From Epilithonimonas xixisoli (GTDB taxonomy: Bacteria; Bacteroidota; Bacteroidia; Flavobacteriales; Weeksellaceae): 64,000 nt of DNA. The stretch spans positions 62,001-126,000 of the forward strand of contig NZ_SOEO01000001.1 of NCBI RefSeq assembly GCF_004365655.1. Direction: 5' to 3'. The notes beneath the pieces were generated by a model. The model had not been told where the DNA came from and did not search any database. It was given only the letters and a program-made list of their open reading frames with translations. Positions 24,300 through 32,447 of the stretch are shown here, in pieces; the stretch's first letter is position 1; the number at the start of each line of letters is the position of its first letter. A program made the position numbers and the translations under genes.

Positions 24300-24852
24300 A
24301 CGCAAAGAGCGTAAGGATTTTACTGTTGAAAATAGTCGATACGCAAGGACGCTTCGCTCATCAAAGAAAAAACACAATATAATGACTGAGAATGAAATTT
24401 CTAAAATTATTTTTGATGCTGGTCTCAAGATTCACAGAAAAATTGGAACTGGACTTTACGAAAGAGTTTACGAGGAATGTCTCTATTATGAATTGAAGAA
24501 GTCAGGGCTAAAAGTTGAAAGACAAAAAAGTTTATCAATACAATATGAAGAGCTGATGATTTCCGATGCTTTTCGAGTTGATTTGCTAATTGAAGGAAAG
24601 GTAGTTGTTGAATTAAAATCAGCCTTAGAATCAGGACAATCTATTTTTGAAGCTCAATTATTAAATTATTTGAGATTAGGAAAATATAAACTTGGGATGG
24701 TTCTAAACTTCAATCTTCCTTTTTTCAAAGACGGCGTAAGAAGAATTGTAAATGGACTATAAAATGATAATAACAATAACCTTTGATGAGCAAAGCGTCC
24801 TGGCGAATCTTAAATATTAAGTAATTCAAAAAAAACTTGCGAACTTTGCGTT
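24298..24852 (+). mobile_element. Putative inverted-repeat-bounded GxxExxY cassette
   Basis: A 0.55-kb segment between the DprE1-like and DprE2-like genes. The inner left repeat (24338-24366) and inner right repeat (24781-24809) are inverted copies matching at 26 of 29 positions; shared blocks include AGGACGCTT and GCTCATCAAAG. The outer ends also match inverted: AACGCAAAG..CG.AAG at 24299-24315 and its complement near 24836-24852. Between the arms lies one gene (24382-24762). It could be a small mobile or domesticated element; no target duplication was identified, and there is no recognisable transposase. Confidence 0.55.
24382..24762 (+). CDS. GxxExxY protein (PD-(D/E)XK nuclease-fold family)
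   Basis: 126 residues from the ATG at 24382 (MTENEISKIIF), the usual family length. In-frame codons upstream run through the left inverted repeat and are not supported. The signature is GTGLYERVYEECL (about residues 20-32, GxxExxY). A nuclease-like core follows: RVDLLIEGKVVVELKSA (about 72-88), with D and E-x-K in the spacing of PD-(D/E)XK enzymes, then QLLNYLRLGKYKLGMVLNF. The biological role of the family is not established. The gene is flanked by inverted repeats and splits an otherwise tight operon. Translation may be coupled to the operon or independent. Confidence 0.88.
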   Translation: MTENEISKIIFDAGLKIHRKIGTGLYERVYEECLYYELKKSGLKVERQKSLSIQYEELMISDAFRVDLLIEGKVVVELKSALESGQSIFEAQLLNYLRLGKYKLGMVLNFNLPFFKDGVRRIVNGL

Positions 24853-24877
24853 AAAGTCAGCAAAATAAATAACCACA

Positions 24878-25603
24878 ATGATAGTATTAGGCAGTAATTC
24901 CGAAGTTGCACAAGCATTTGTAGAAGAATGTCTTGCCAAAGGCGAAAAATTCCAGACCATTTATCTTCTAAGTTCCAATCCGGAAACGACGGAGAAATTT
25001 GCAGGTCATCTTCAAGTTAAATTTCTTCAGAATTCCGAAATCATTCCTTTGGATTTGCTGAACGAGATTGATTATAAAACTTTGGAAAATATCAATTTTG
25101 ATGTTTTGTTTTGCGCGACAGGCTATCTTGGTTTGGGAACAGAAGAAGGATTATATGATGATGAAAATACAAAACAAATCATTGATGTCAACTACGCAAA
25201 ATTAGTTCCTGTTCTTAATTTCTTCGCCAAAAAAATGGAATCCAACAGAACTGGAACAATGATAGTTTTGTCATCTGTTGCAGGCGAAAGAGGAAGACAA
25301 AGCAACTTTATTTACGGAAGCGCAAAAGCGGCATTAACGGCTTATCTTAGTGGACTGAGAAATTATCTATTCGATAAAAAAGTTCACGTTCTTACTGTGA
25401 AACCAGGCTTTATGGATACCAAAATGACAGAAGGTTTACCACTGAATCCAGCGCTTACAGCTTCTCCAAAAAAGGCTGCGGAGGGAATTTATAAAGCTTT
25501 CAAAAATAAAAAAGACGTTGCCTACGTTTTACCAATTTGGGCGATTGTAATGCTAATTATCAGAAATATTCCTGAGTTTATTTTTAAGAAATTGAAGCTT
25601 TAA
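24878..25603 (+). CDS. SDR-family decaprenylphosphoryl-2-keto-pentose reductase-like enzyme (DprE2-like)
   Basis: 241 residues, Rossmann-fold short-chain dehydrogenase. The N-terminus is MIVLGSNSEVAQAF, a variant of the TGxxxGxG cofactor loop as in DprE2. LFCATGYLG, then the catalytic Ser in MIVLSSVAGERG and Tyr/Lys in YGSAKAALTAYLSGL (about residues 148-152), then VLTVKPGFMDTKM. The C-terminal hydrophobic stretch (WAIVMLIIRNIPEFIF) could attach it to the membrane where its lipid substrate lies. It would reduce the DprE1 product to the arabinose form with NAD(P)H. Confidence 0.85.
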   Translation: MIVLGSNSEVAQAFVEECLAKGEKFQTIYLLSSNPETTEKFAGHLQVKFLQNSEIIPLDLLNEIDYKTLENINFDVLFCATGYLGLGTEEGLYDDENTKQIIDVNYAKLVPVLNFFAKKMESNRTGTMIVLSSVAGERGRQSNFIYGSAKAALTAYLSGLRNYLFDKKVHVLTVKPGFMDTKMTEGLPLNPALTASPKKAAEGIYKAFKNKKDVAYVLPIWAIVMLIIRNIPEFIFKKLKL

Positions 25604-25605
25604 AA

Positions 25606-25905
25606 ATGAAAATTCTTAGATATTTAAAAATTTTGGTTTTTCCATTAGTTTTATTTCTTTTTATTGGAGTTATTTACAGTTTTTGGCAATCAAGACATTT
25701 GAGCAAAAAGTTCGAGAAAACTAAGCTCAATATTTCTTATAATCAATTAGTTGATGATTGGGGGAAGCCAGATGAAGAATTTAATATAAATTTAAGCTAC
25801 GATAAAAGACATATTATTGTTTATAATGACTTATTAGGATTTCGATATATTTTTGCTTCACAAGAAGGAAAAACAATTATTTCTGAGAAGTATATAGATG
25901 ATTAA
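25606..25905 (+). CDS. Small membrane-anchored protein in the arabinose-lipid operon
   Basis: 99 residues; the ATG is 3 nt after the DprE2-like stop. One N-terminal transmembrane helix (about 9-29, ILVFPLVLFLFIGVIYSFW). The remainder has YNQLVDDWGKPDEEFN, faintly like the small BamE/SmpA fold (helix then xxGxPx), and IIVYNDLLGFRYIFA. I do not recognise the family. Tight spacing suggests co-translation with the pathway; it may be a cell-envelope accessory protein. Confidence 0.6.
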   Translation: MKILRYLKILVFPLVLFLFIGVIYSFWQSRHLSKKFEKTKLNISYNQLVDDWGKPDEEFNINLSYDKRHIIVYNDLLGFRYIFASQEGKTIISEKYIDD

Positions 25906-25926
25906 CTTAATTTTGTTTAACAATTG

Positions 25927-26514
25927 ATGAAAAAACTATATCTATTCGACTTCGACGGAACACTCACTTACAAAGACACAATGTTTTTGTTTTTGAAGTT
26001 TTATAATCCTGCAAAATATTCTTTCCAGTTTTTGAAACACGTTCCACTTTTCGTGTTATTAAAATTAAAATTGGCGAACGCAGAAGCTGTGAAGAAAAGT
26101 TTCATTTCATCAATTTTAGAAGGCGAATCCAAATATCAAATCGAGAAAAAAGCAAAATTATTTTTTGATGAGAATTATCCAACATTGTTCAGAGAAAACG
26201 CTTTGGATTTCATCAATAATATCAACAGAGAAAATACAGAATCCTACATCGTTTCAGCATCTTTGGATATTTGGGTAAAACCGTTTGCAGAGAAATTCAA
26301 TATGAAATTACTTTCAACGGAGGCAGAATTCAAAGATGATATTTTTACAGGAAAGTTTGTTGGAAAAAATTGTAATAAAGAAGAAAAAGTCAATAGAATC
26401 AAACTAGAAATTGGTGATAAGAAATTTGACAAAATCATAGCTTTCGGAGATACTTCTGGCGACAAAGCAATGTTCAAATTTGCAAATGAATCTCACTATC
26501 GATTTTTTCACTAA
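25927..26514 (+). CDS. HAD-family (IB-type) phosphatase
   Basis: 195 residues from the ATG at 25927 (a TTG lies one codon upstream). HAD motif I is LYLFDFDGTLTYKDT (Asp nucleophile and Asp+2), motif II is TESYIVSAS, motif III Lys near GKNCNKEEKV, motif IV FDKIIAFGDTSGDKAMF. The layout is that of the PSP/HAD-IB group. It ends the operon of DPPR synthase, DprE1-like and DprE2-like genes and is the best candidate in the window to remove the 5-phosphate from polyprenyl-phosphoryl-5-phosphoribose, a step done by a PAP2 enzyme in mycobacteria. Confidence 0.85.
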   Translation: MKKLYLFDFDGTLTYKDTMFLFLKFYNPAKYSFQFLKHVPLFVLLKLKLANAEAVKKSFISSILEGESKYQIEKKAKLFFDENYPTLFRENALDFINNINRENTESYIVSASLDIWVKPFAEKFNMKLLSTEAEFKDDIFTGKFVGKNCNKEEKVNRIKLEIGDKKFDKIIAFGDTSGDKAMFKFANESHYRFFH

Positions 26515-26566
26515 TTTAGTAGCTTTAAAATCCGAACAATTTTCGGCTTCAAATATCTTATTAAAA

Positions 26567-27739
26567 ATGGAAAGAATTTATCTGGACAATGCTGCAACTA
26601 CGCCTCTCGACGATGAGGTGATAGACTGTATGGTAAATGTAATGAAATTCAATTATGGTAATCCCTCGTCCACGCACAGCCTTGGGCAGGAAGCCAAAAC
26701 CGTTTTGGAGGAAGTAAGGCGAAAGATTGCAGATTCTTTGAAAGTGACACCAGGAGAGATTGTTTTCACGTCTTGTGGAACAGAGTCTAATAATATGATT
26801 ATTAAATCTGCGGTCAATTATCTTGGCGTAGAGAGAATCATCACTTCAGCGCTTGAACATAAATGTGTTGCTGAAACTTGCCTGGAAATGAAAAAATTGA
26901 AAGGCGTGGAATTGGTTTATCTAAGACCAGACTCCAATGGTGATTTCGATTTGAATAAATTGGAAGAAGCTTTAAAATCATCAGACAAAAAAACATTGGT
27001 AACATTGATGCACGCCAACAACGAAATCGGGAATCTTCTCGACATCGAAAGGGTAGCGCAACTTTGTAAAGAAAGTAATGCACTTTTCCATTCCGACACT
27101 GTTCAAACGATGGCTCATCTCGATTTGGATTTTTCTAAAACCTTGGTTGATTTCGCCTCTTGTAGCGCCCACAAATTCCACGGGCCAAAAGGTGCTGGCT
27201 TTGCATTCGTAAGAAAATCTTCAGGATTGAAAGGAATTATCACAGGCGGACCTCAAGAAAGAAGTTTGAGAGCGGGAACAGAAAACGTAACAGGAATCGC
27301 TGGTTTGGGCAAAGCTTGGGAAATTTCCCAAGAAAAAATGGAAGATTATAAAAATCATATTCTCGACATTAAGAATTATACAATTCAACAATTAAAAGAA
27401 AGAATTACAGGCGTGAAATTCAACGGAAGAAGTGCAGAAGATAGTAGTCTTTACACAGTTCTGAATCTTTTGCTCCCTTACAAAAATCCTTTGATAGGAT
27501 TACAATTGGATATGAAAGGCATTGCCATTTCTCAGGGAAGTGCGTGTAGTTCCGGAGCTTCGAAACCTTCTATGGTGTTGATGTCAGTTTTGTCCGAGGA
27601 CGATTTGGATAATTGCACACCAGTTCGTGTATCGTTTAGTCATTTTACGAAAAAGTCTGATATTGATGCGTTTATAAATGCGTTGGAGGAAATAGGAACA
27701 CAATTTGTTATAGAAAAAACTGATAGTTTACATAGATAA
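26567..27739 (+). CDS. Cysteine desulfurase (NifS/IscS-type)
   Basis: 390 residues from the ATG at 26567, fixed by MERIYLDNAATTPLDDEV. PLP enzyme that takes sulfur from cysteine for Fe-S and thio-modification. The PLP lysine is in CSAHKFHGPKGAGF (about residue 204), HANNEIG and FHSDTVQT bind the cofactor, and the catalytic Cys is in QGSACSSGASKPS (about residue 327). No iscU/sufU follows. Thioredoxin lies 66 nt downstream but has its own promoter box. Confidence 0.93.
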   Translation: MERIYLDNAATTPLDDEVIDCMVNVMKFNYGNPSSTHSLGQEAKTVLEEVRRKIADSLKVTPGEIVFTSCGTESNNMIIKSAVNYLGVERIITSALEHKCVAETCLEMKKLKGVELVYLRPDSNGDFDLNKLEEALKSSDKKTLVTLMHANNEIGNLLDIERVAQLCKESNALFHSDTVQTMAHLDLDFSKTLVDFASCSAHKFHGPKGAGFAFVRKSSGLKGIITGGPQERSLRAGTENVTGIAGLGKAWEISQEKMEDYKNHILDIKNYTIQQLKERITGVKFNGRSAEDSSLYTVLNLLLPYKNPLIGLQLDMKGIAISQGSACSSGASKPSMVLMSVLSEDDLDNCTPVRVSFSHFTKKSDIDAFINALEEIGTQFVIEKTDSLHR

Positions 27740-27768
27740 TCAACAGAAGAAACAAAAATTAAATTTTG

Positions 27769-27776
27769 TAATTTTG
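27769..27776 (+). promoter_or_regulatory. -7 promoter box of trxA
   Basis: TAATTTTG matches TAnnTTTG and lies 29 nt upstream of the thioredoxin ATG. Confidence 0.5.
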
Positions 27777-27805
27777 TTTAATAAAACAATTAAGAAAAAG
27801 AAATC

Positions 27806-28123
27806 ATGGCAGTAGAAATTACAGATCAATCCTTTCAGGAAACAGTATTAAATTCAGATAAACCAGTTTTAGTTGACTTTTGGGCAGCTTGGTGCGGACC
27901 GTGCAGAATGCTTGGACCAATTATCGAAGAAGTGGCAATTGATTTTGAAGGAAAAGCTTTGGTAGGTAAAGTAGATGTTGACAACAATCAGCAGATTTCT
28001 GTAGATTACGGAATCAGAAATATTCCTACCGTTTTAATTTTCAAAAACGGAGAAGTTGTAGATAAAATCGTTGGTGTAGCACCAAAAGAAGTCATTGCTG
28101 AAAAGCTGAATGCGTTCTTATAA
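27806..28123 (+). CDS. trxA: Thioredoxin
   Basis: 105 residues with no signal peptide, so cytoplasmic. The active site is FWAAWCGPCRMLGP (Cys32/Cys35 type). The Asp in VDFWA, the cis-Pro in IRNIPTVLIF and the C-terminal GVAPKEVIAEKL are all present. It reduces disulfides in ribonucleotide reductase and other targets. Single gene with its own promoter box and terminator. Confidence 0.97.
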   Translation: MAVEITDQSFQETVLNSDKPVLVDFWAAWCGPCRMLGPIIEEVAIDFEGKALVGKVDVDNNQQISVDYGIRNIPTVLIFKNGEVVDKIVGVAPKEVIAEKLNAFL

Positions 28124-28145
28124 GAAATTAATATAATTGAAAATG

Positions 28146-28176
28146 AACACCTTTCCTTATGGAAGGTGTTTTTTTT
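28146..28176 (+). terminator. Terminator after trxA
   Basis: AACACCTTTCC / GGAAGGTGTT with one bulged T and loop TTAT, followed by a run of T to 28176. Confidence 0.8.
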
Positions 28177-28261
28177 TGAAATTAATTTGCAGGATTAGAT
28201 TATTGTTGTATTTTTGCAACCACAATAAACGACGATAGTTTTCTTAGTTTGTTGGGCAAGA

Positions 28262-28335
28262 GATCCGGTAGTTCAGCTGGTTAGAATGCCGCCCTGTCAC
28301 GGCGGAGGTCGCGGGTTCGAGTCCCGTCCGGATCG
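28262..28335 (+). tRNA. tRNA-Asp (GTC), copy 1
   Basis: 74 nt. The acceptor stem is GATCCGG / CCGGATC with discriminator G; anticodon stem-loop CCGCCCTGTCACGGCGG with anticodon GTC; T-loop GGGTTCGAGTCCC. CCA is not encoded. Identical to the copy 107 nt downstream. Confidence 0.97.
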
Positions 28336-28368
28336 CAAAAAGTTTCATCAATTACTTTTCAAAAAATT

Positions 28369-28442
28369 GATCCGGTAGTTCAGCTGGTTAGAATGCCGCC
28401 CTGTCACGGCGGAGGTCGCGGGTTCGAGTCCCGTCCGGATCG
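28369..28442 (+). tRNA. tRNA-Asp (GTC), copy 2
   Basis: 74 nt, identical to copy 1, separated from it by 33 nt. CCA is not encoded. A terminator follows within 3 nt, so both are probably processed from one transcript. Confidence 0.97.
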
Positions 28443-28444
28443 CT

Positions 28445-28478
28445 AAGAGTCTCACATTTGTGAGACTCTTTTTTTTTT
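28445..28478 (+). terminator. Terminator of the tRNA-Asp pair
   Basis: AAGAGTCTCAC (28445-28455) / GTGAGACTCTT (28460-28470), then T to 28478. Confidence 0.88.
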
Positions 28479-28503
28479 GATTTAATATCACTGAATATTC
28501 CAC

Positions 28504-28536
28504 AAAAAAAACTCTCCTAGCGATAGAAGAGTTTTT
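28504..28536 (-). terminator. Terminator of the Na+/H+ antiporter gene
   Basis: Read on the minus strand, AAAAACTCT and AGAGTTTTT flank a 12-nt loop and end in eight T, 18 nt after the antiporter stop. Confidence 0.7.
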
Positions 28537-28553
28537 CGATTTTAATATTTATT

Positions 28554-30161
28554 TTAATGAAAATTGGGATTTAATTTCAGATCATTGAGGTCCAGTTGCA
28601 TCTCTGCTTTTCGGATTTCTTCGTCTTCATAATATTTTTCTTTTCTCATCTGGAAAATATCGACACGCTGTTTGTCGTAGATTTCCTTTAAAATCGTTTC
28701 AAACATATCAATTTCCTGAGTCGTACAATTGTTACATTCCAGCAAGTCGAGTTGGTTTTCTGTGTTTTCTGTTTCTAAGGATATTTGAGTTTGATAGTTT
28801 CTCAAAAGATTGCTTTTTTGTAAAACCTCCTTGTGATTATTATTAATATGACTCATTGCAAGTCTGTTCAATCTGATTTGAATCTGAGCTTCCTGCTGTT
28901 CTTGTGGCAAAACAACATCCATAGCAGGCATATTCAGTTTCTTTACAATGAATGGCAAAGACAATCCCTGAACTACCAATGTGATAAAGATGACAACGAA
29001 AGTAATTAATAATATTAAATTCCTGTGTGGAAACGGACTACCATCCGACATAACGTAAGGAATTGAAAGTGCTGTCGCCAGCGAGACTACGCCGCGCATT
29101 CCTGCCCAGCCAATCACGAGCGGACCTTTCCAGCCCGGAGACTGCTCTTTTCTGACTGATTTGAAAAGCCATCTTGGAACAAAAGCAGCCGGATAGATCC
29201 AAAGAAAACGAATCAAAATCACTACGACACTGATGATAACACCGTATTTAATTCCATCAATCAATGAAGCTTCTTCCAAACCGTGAATGATAGCCGGAAG
29301 TGACAATCCTATTAAGATAAAAACCAAAGCATTCATTACAAAAATAACCGTTGTCCAAACCCCTAACATATTAAGTCTAGTGTTTCCGTTTCGGAAAATC
29401 TCATGAGATCTATAGGAGATGAAAAGTCCACCGGTTACCACCGCCATTACACCTGAAAAATGAAACTGCTCCGCGCCTAGATACAATATATAAGGTGTCA
29501 TTATCGTAAGAGCGGCGTCTATCGCAGATGTTGTGGGGAGAAAACGATGAATCAAATACATAATGCCACCGCCTATGAGTCCACAGACGATTCCCATTCC
29601 TGCAACCAAGAAAAATTGTCCCACAGCAACGTTCATAGAAAAACTCCCTGTTAAAATTGCCGCCAATGCAAATCGGAAAACAATTAATGATGATGCATCA
29701 TTTACCAAACTCTCACCTTCCAGAATGCTGACAATTCTTTTTGGGATGGGTAATCCTTTTAAAACCGAAGTGGCAGCAACCGCGTCAGGTGGCGAAATAA
29801 TTCCGCCCAAAAGAAATCCCAATGCGAGTGTAAAACCTGGAATCATAGCTTGGGAAAGATATGCAACGATAAGCGATGTTGCGAAAACCAATCCAAATGC
29901 TAAAAGTGCAATTGGCCTTTTCCATTTCCAGAAGTCATTCCAGGAGGTGTACCAAGCGGCTTCATACAAAAGTGGTGGGAGAAAGATCAAGAAGACCAGT
30001 TCCGGATCTAATTCTACCTCTGGAATTCCAGGCAAGAGACTAATAACTAAGCCTGCAATAACCAAGAAAATAGGATAGGCTACCTTTAATTTTTTTGCTA
30101 CCATCACCATCATAAAGACAGAGAAGAGCAAGGCTAATATCAATAATAAATTATGATGCAT
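28554..30161 (-). CDS. Na+/H+ antiporter of the CPA1/NhaP family
   Basis: 535 residues from the ATG at 30161 (MHHNLLLILALLF, membrane segment at once); an in-frame ATG at 30194 would add eleven residues and is possible. About twelve transmembrane helices. Family motifs: FLPPLLYEAAW, LGFLLGGIISPPDAVAATSV (ion-binding Asp in PPDAV), LEGESLVNDASSLI (ND motif), GWAGMRGVVSLATAL. The C-terminal 120 residues are a cytoplasmic helical tail (about 420-535), probably regulatory. It exchanges Na+ or K+ for H+ in the inner membrane. Transcribed alone. Confidence 0.92.
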   Translation of the reverse strand: MHHNLLLILALLFSVFMMVMVAKKLKVAYPIFLVIAGLVISLLPGIPEVELDPELVFLIFLPPLLYEAAWYTSWNDFWKWKRPIALLAFGLVFATSLIVAYLSQAMIPGFTLALGFLLGGIISPPDAVAATSVLKGLPIPKRIVSILEGESLVNDASSLIVFRFALAAILTGSFSMNVAVGQFFLVAGMGIVCGLIGGGIMYLIHRFLPTTSAIDAALTIMTPYILYLGAEQFHFSGVMAVVTGGLFISYRSHEIFRNGNTRLNMLGVWTTVIFVMNALVFILIGLSLPAIIHGLEEASLIDGIKYGVIISVVVILIRFLWIYPAAFVPRWLFKSVRKEQSPGWKGPLVIGWAGMRGVVSLATALSIPYVMSDGSPFPHRNLILLITFVVIFITLVVQGLSLPFIVKKLNMPAMDVVLPQEQQEAQIQIRLNRLAMSHINNNHKEVLQKSNLLRNYQTQISLETENTENQLDLLECNNCTTQEIDMFETILKEIYDKQRVDIFQMRKEKYYEDEEIRKAEMQLDLNDLKLNPNFH

Positions 30162-30369
30162 TTGTGCTAATTGAATTTTCCGTAAAAGTATCATTCTAGA
30201 TGATAAAATCCAATTGATAGAATCAATTATATGAAAATATGGTTTCTGATGGGTGTAATCTATTAGTTATGAATGTCAGAGATTGTTTTAATTGAAATTA
30301 ACTGCGAAAATGTGATTGTAACAATTTCGATTTTCTTAATACTTATCCTTAAAATATTATTATCAAGAA

Positions 30370-32394
30370 ATGAAAAAGATTTCACTTAGTGTATTGATGC
30401 TGACATCAATCTTTGCTACTGTTTCGGCTCAGCAAAAGCAACAGGCTTTGGAGTTAACTTACATGGATACGTCCGTACGCCCGCAAGATGATTTTTATAA
30501 TTATGTGAACGGAACTTGGATGAAAACGGCCAAGATTCCTTCGGATAAGCCAAGTTGGGGTTCTTTTACTCAACTTAGAGAGACAACTGACAACAACTCA
30601 TTGGGATTGTTGGACAATATCCTGAAAGAAAAATTTGCTAACGGATCTGAAGGACAAAAGATACAAGCGCTGTACGAAACATATATGGATATGAACAAGC
30701 GTAATGCAGATGGTCTTAATCCTATCAAAGCGGATCTTGCAAAAGTGGATGCGATCAAAAATCTGGCAGATTTGCAAAAATATCTGGACGATGCAACCAA
30801 AAGAAGCGATAATCCTTTCTACGGATGGGGCGTGTACGGCGATTTGAAAAACTCAAAGATGAATGCTGTTTATTTAGGCGATGCTTCACTGGGCTTAGGC
30901 AGAGATTACTACCAAAAAGATTCGCCGAAGAACACAGAAACGATTGAGGAGTACAAAAAATACGTGGCGCAAGTTCTTACCGAGTTAGGTTACAAAGATG
31001 CCGCTTCTGTGGCAGCTCAAATTGTCGATTTCGAAAAGAAAATGGCAAAAACACTATTGACGAATGAGCAAATCCGTGATTCAAATTTACAATACAATCC
31101 AAAAACACTTCCCGAACTAAGAGCTTTGGTGAAGAATGTAGATTTACCAAAATATCTTGCAAATGTGGGCGTGAAAACCGACAAAGTAATCATTGGAGAA
31201 TTGGGATATTATAAGAATCTGGACACTTTCCTAACAGAGAAGAATATTCCTTTGATCAAGGATTATATCAAGTTTAATTTAGTTTCCGGCAGTGCAGGTT
31301 ATCTAAGTCAGAAGCTGGATGATATGAAATTTGATTTCTACAGCAAGTATCTACAAGGTCAAAAAGAACAGAGAGCTTTGAACAAGAGAGCTTTAGGTTT
31401 GATTAATGGCGTCGTGGGAGAAGCTTTTGGAAAAGTTTACGTTGAGAAATACTTTACGCCTCAGGCAAAAGCGCAGATGTTGACTTATGTAGATTATCTA
31501 AAGAAAAGTTTTGCTGTTCACATCAACGGATTGACTTGGATGTCATCTGTGACGAAAGTAAAAGCTTTGGATAAATTGAACAAATTCACTGTAAAAATCG
31601 CTTATCCAGACACTTGGAAAGATTATTCTAAAATGACTTTGAAATCCGAAAAAGATGGCGGAACACTTTATTCCAATTTGGTGAGCGTTTCTAACTGGAG
31701 ATATAATAAAGAGCTGGAGAAGATAGGAAAACCGGTGGATAAAGCAGAGTGGGGAATGTCTCCTCAAACGGTAAATGCTTATTACAATCCTGTGAACAAC
31801 GAAATCGTTTTCCCGGCAGCCATTCTACAACCTCCGTTTTTCAATGCGGATGCAGATGCAGCCGTTAATTTTGGAGGAATCGGAGCGGTAATTGGGCACG
31901 AGATGACGCACGGTTTTGATGACAGTGGAGCGCAGTTTGATGGCGATGGAAACCTTACCGACTGGTGGACAGCAGAAGATAAAGCCAACTTCGAAAAGGC
32001 AACCAAAAGTCTAGCGGCACAATATGACAAATATGAACCTGTGAAAGATGTGAAGGTCAACGGAACATTCACCAATGGTGAGAATATTGCCGATCTTGGC
32101 GGGGTTAATATCGCTTATGATGCTTTGCAAATGTATCTTAAAGATAAAGGAAATCCAGGAAAAATTGATGGTTACTCCCCAGAACAAAGATTCTTCCTAA
32201 GCTGGGCAACAGTTTGGAGAACATTATCTACAGAAAAGTATTTGACCAACCAAGTGAAAACAGATCCGCACTCGCCAGGCTTCTTCAGAAGTTTTGGACC
32301 TTTGGTAAATACCGAGGCTTTCTATAAAGCATTTGATGTGAAAGAAGGCGACAAGCTTTACAAAAAACCAGAAGAAAGAGTAAAAATCTGGTAA
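30370..32394 (+). CDS. Exported M13-family zinc metalloendopeptidase (PepO/neprilysin-like)
   Basis: 674 residues with signal peptide MKKISLSVLMLTSIFATVSA. N-terminal M13 domain from PQDDFYNYVNGTW. The C-terminal catalytic domain has the substrate-binding VNAYYNP, the zinc site VIGHEMTHGFDD (HExxH, about residues 505-509), the third ligand Glu in ENIADLGG and the closing FRSFGPLVN with C-terminal W. The mature form is expected in the periplasm or attached to the outer membrane. Single gene ended by a clear terminator. Confidence 0.95.
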   Translation: MKKISLSVLMLTSIFATVSAQQKQQALELTYMDTSVRPQDDFYNYVNGTWMKTAKIPSDKPSWGSFTQLRETTDNNSLGLLDNILKEKFANGSEGQKIQALYETYMDMNKRNADGLNPIKADLAKVDAIKNLADLQKYLDDATKRSDNPFYGWGVYGDLKNSKMNAVYLGDASLGLGRDYYQKDSPKNTETIEEYKKYVAQVLTELGYKDAASVAAQIVDFEKKMAKTLLTNEQIRDSNLQYNPKTLPELRALVKNVDLPKYLANVGVKTDKVIIGELGYYKNLDTFLTEKNIPLIKDYIKFNLVSGSAGYLSQKLDDMKFDFYSKYLQGQKEQRALNKRALGLINGVVGEAFGKVYVEKYFTPQAKAQMLTYVDYLKKSFAVHINGLTWMSSVTKVKALDKLNKFTVKIAYPDTWKDYSKMTLKSEKDGGTLYSNLVSVSNWRYNKELEKIGKPVDKAEWGMSPQTVNAYYNPVNNEIVFPAAILQPPFFNADADAAVNFGGIGAVIGHEMTHGFDDSGAQFDGDGNLTDWWTAEDKANFEKATKSLAAQYDKYEPVKDVKVNGTFTNGENIADLGGVNIAYDALQMYLKDKGNPGKIDGYSPEQRFFLSWATVWRTLSTEKYLTNQVKTDPHSPGFFRSFGPLVNTEAFYKAFDVKEGDKLYKKPEERVKIW

Positions 32395-32417
32395 TAGAAA
32401 ATCAATATAAAACAACA

Positions 32418-32447
32418 AAGTCCTGTGAATTTCGCAGGACTTTTTTT
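32418..32447 (+). terminator. Terminator after the M13 peptidase
   Basis: AAAGTCCTG / CAGGACTTT with a 9-nt loop and a T tract. Confidence 0.85.

Noticed and set aside
28262-28442. The identical tRNA-Asp pair as an integration site or recent insertion
   Set aside because: Tandem identical tRNA genes with one terminator are common, and there is no integrase or partial tRNA copy nearby.
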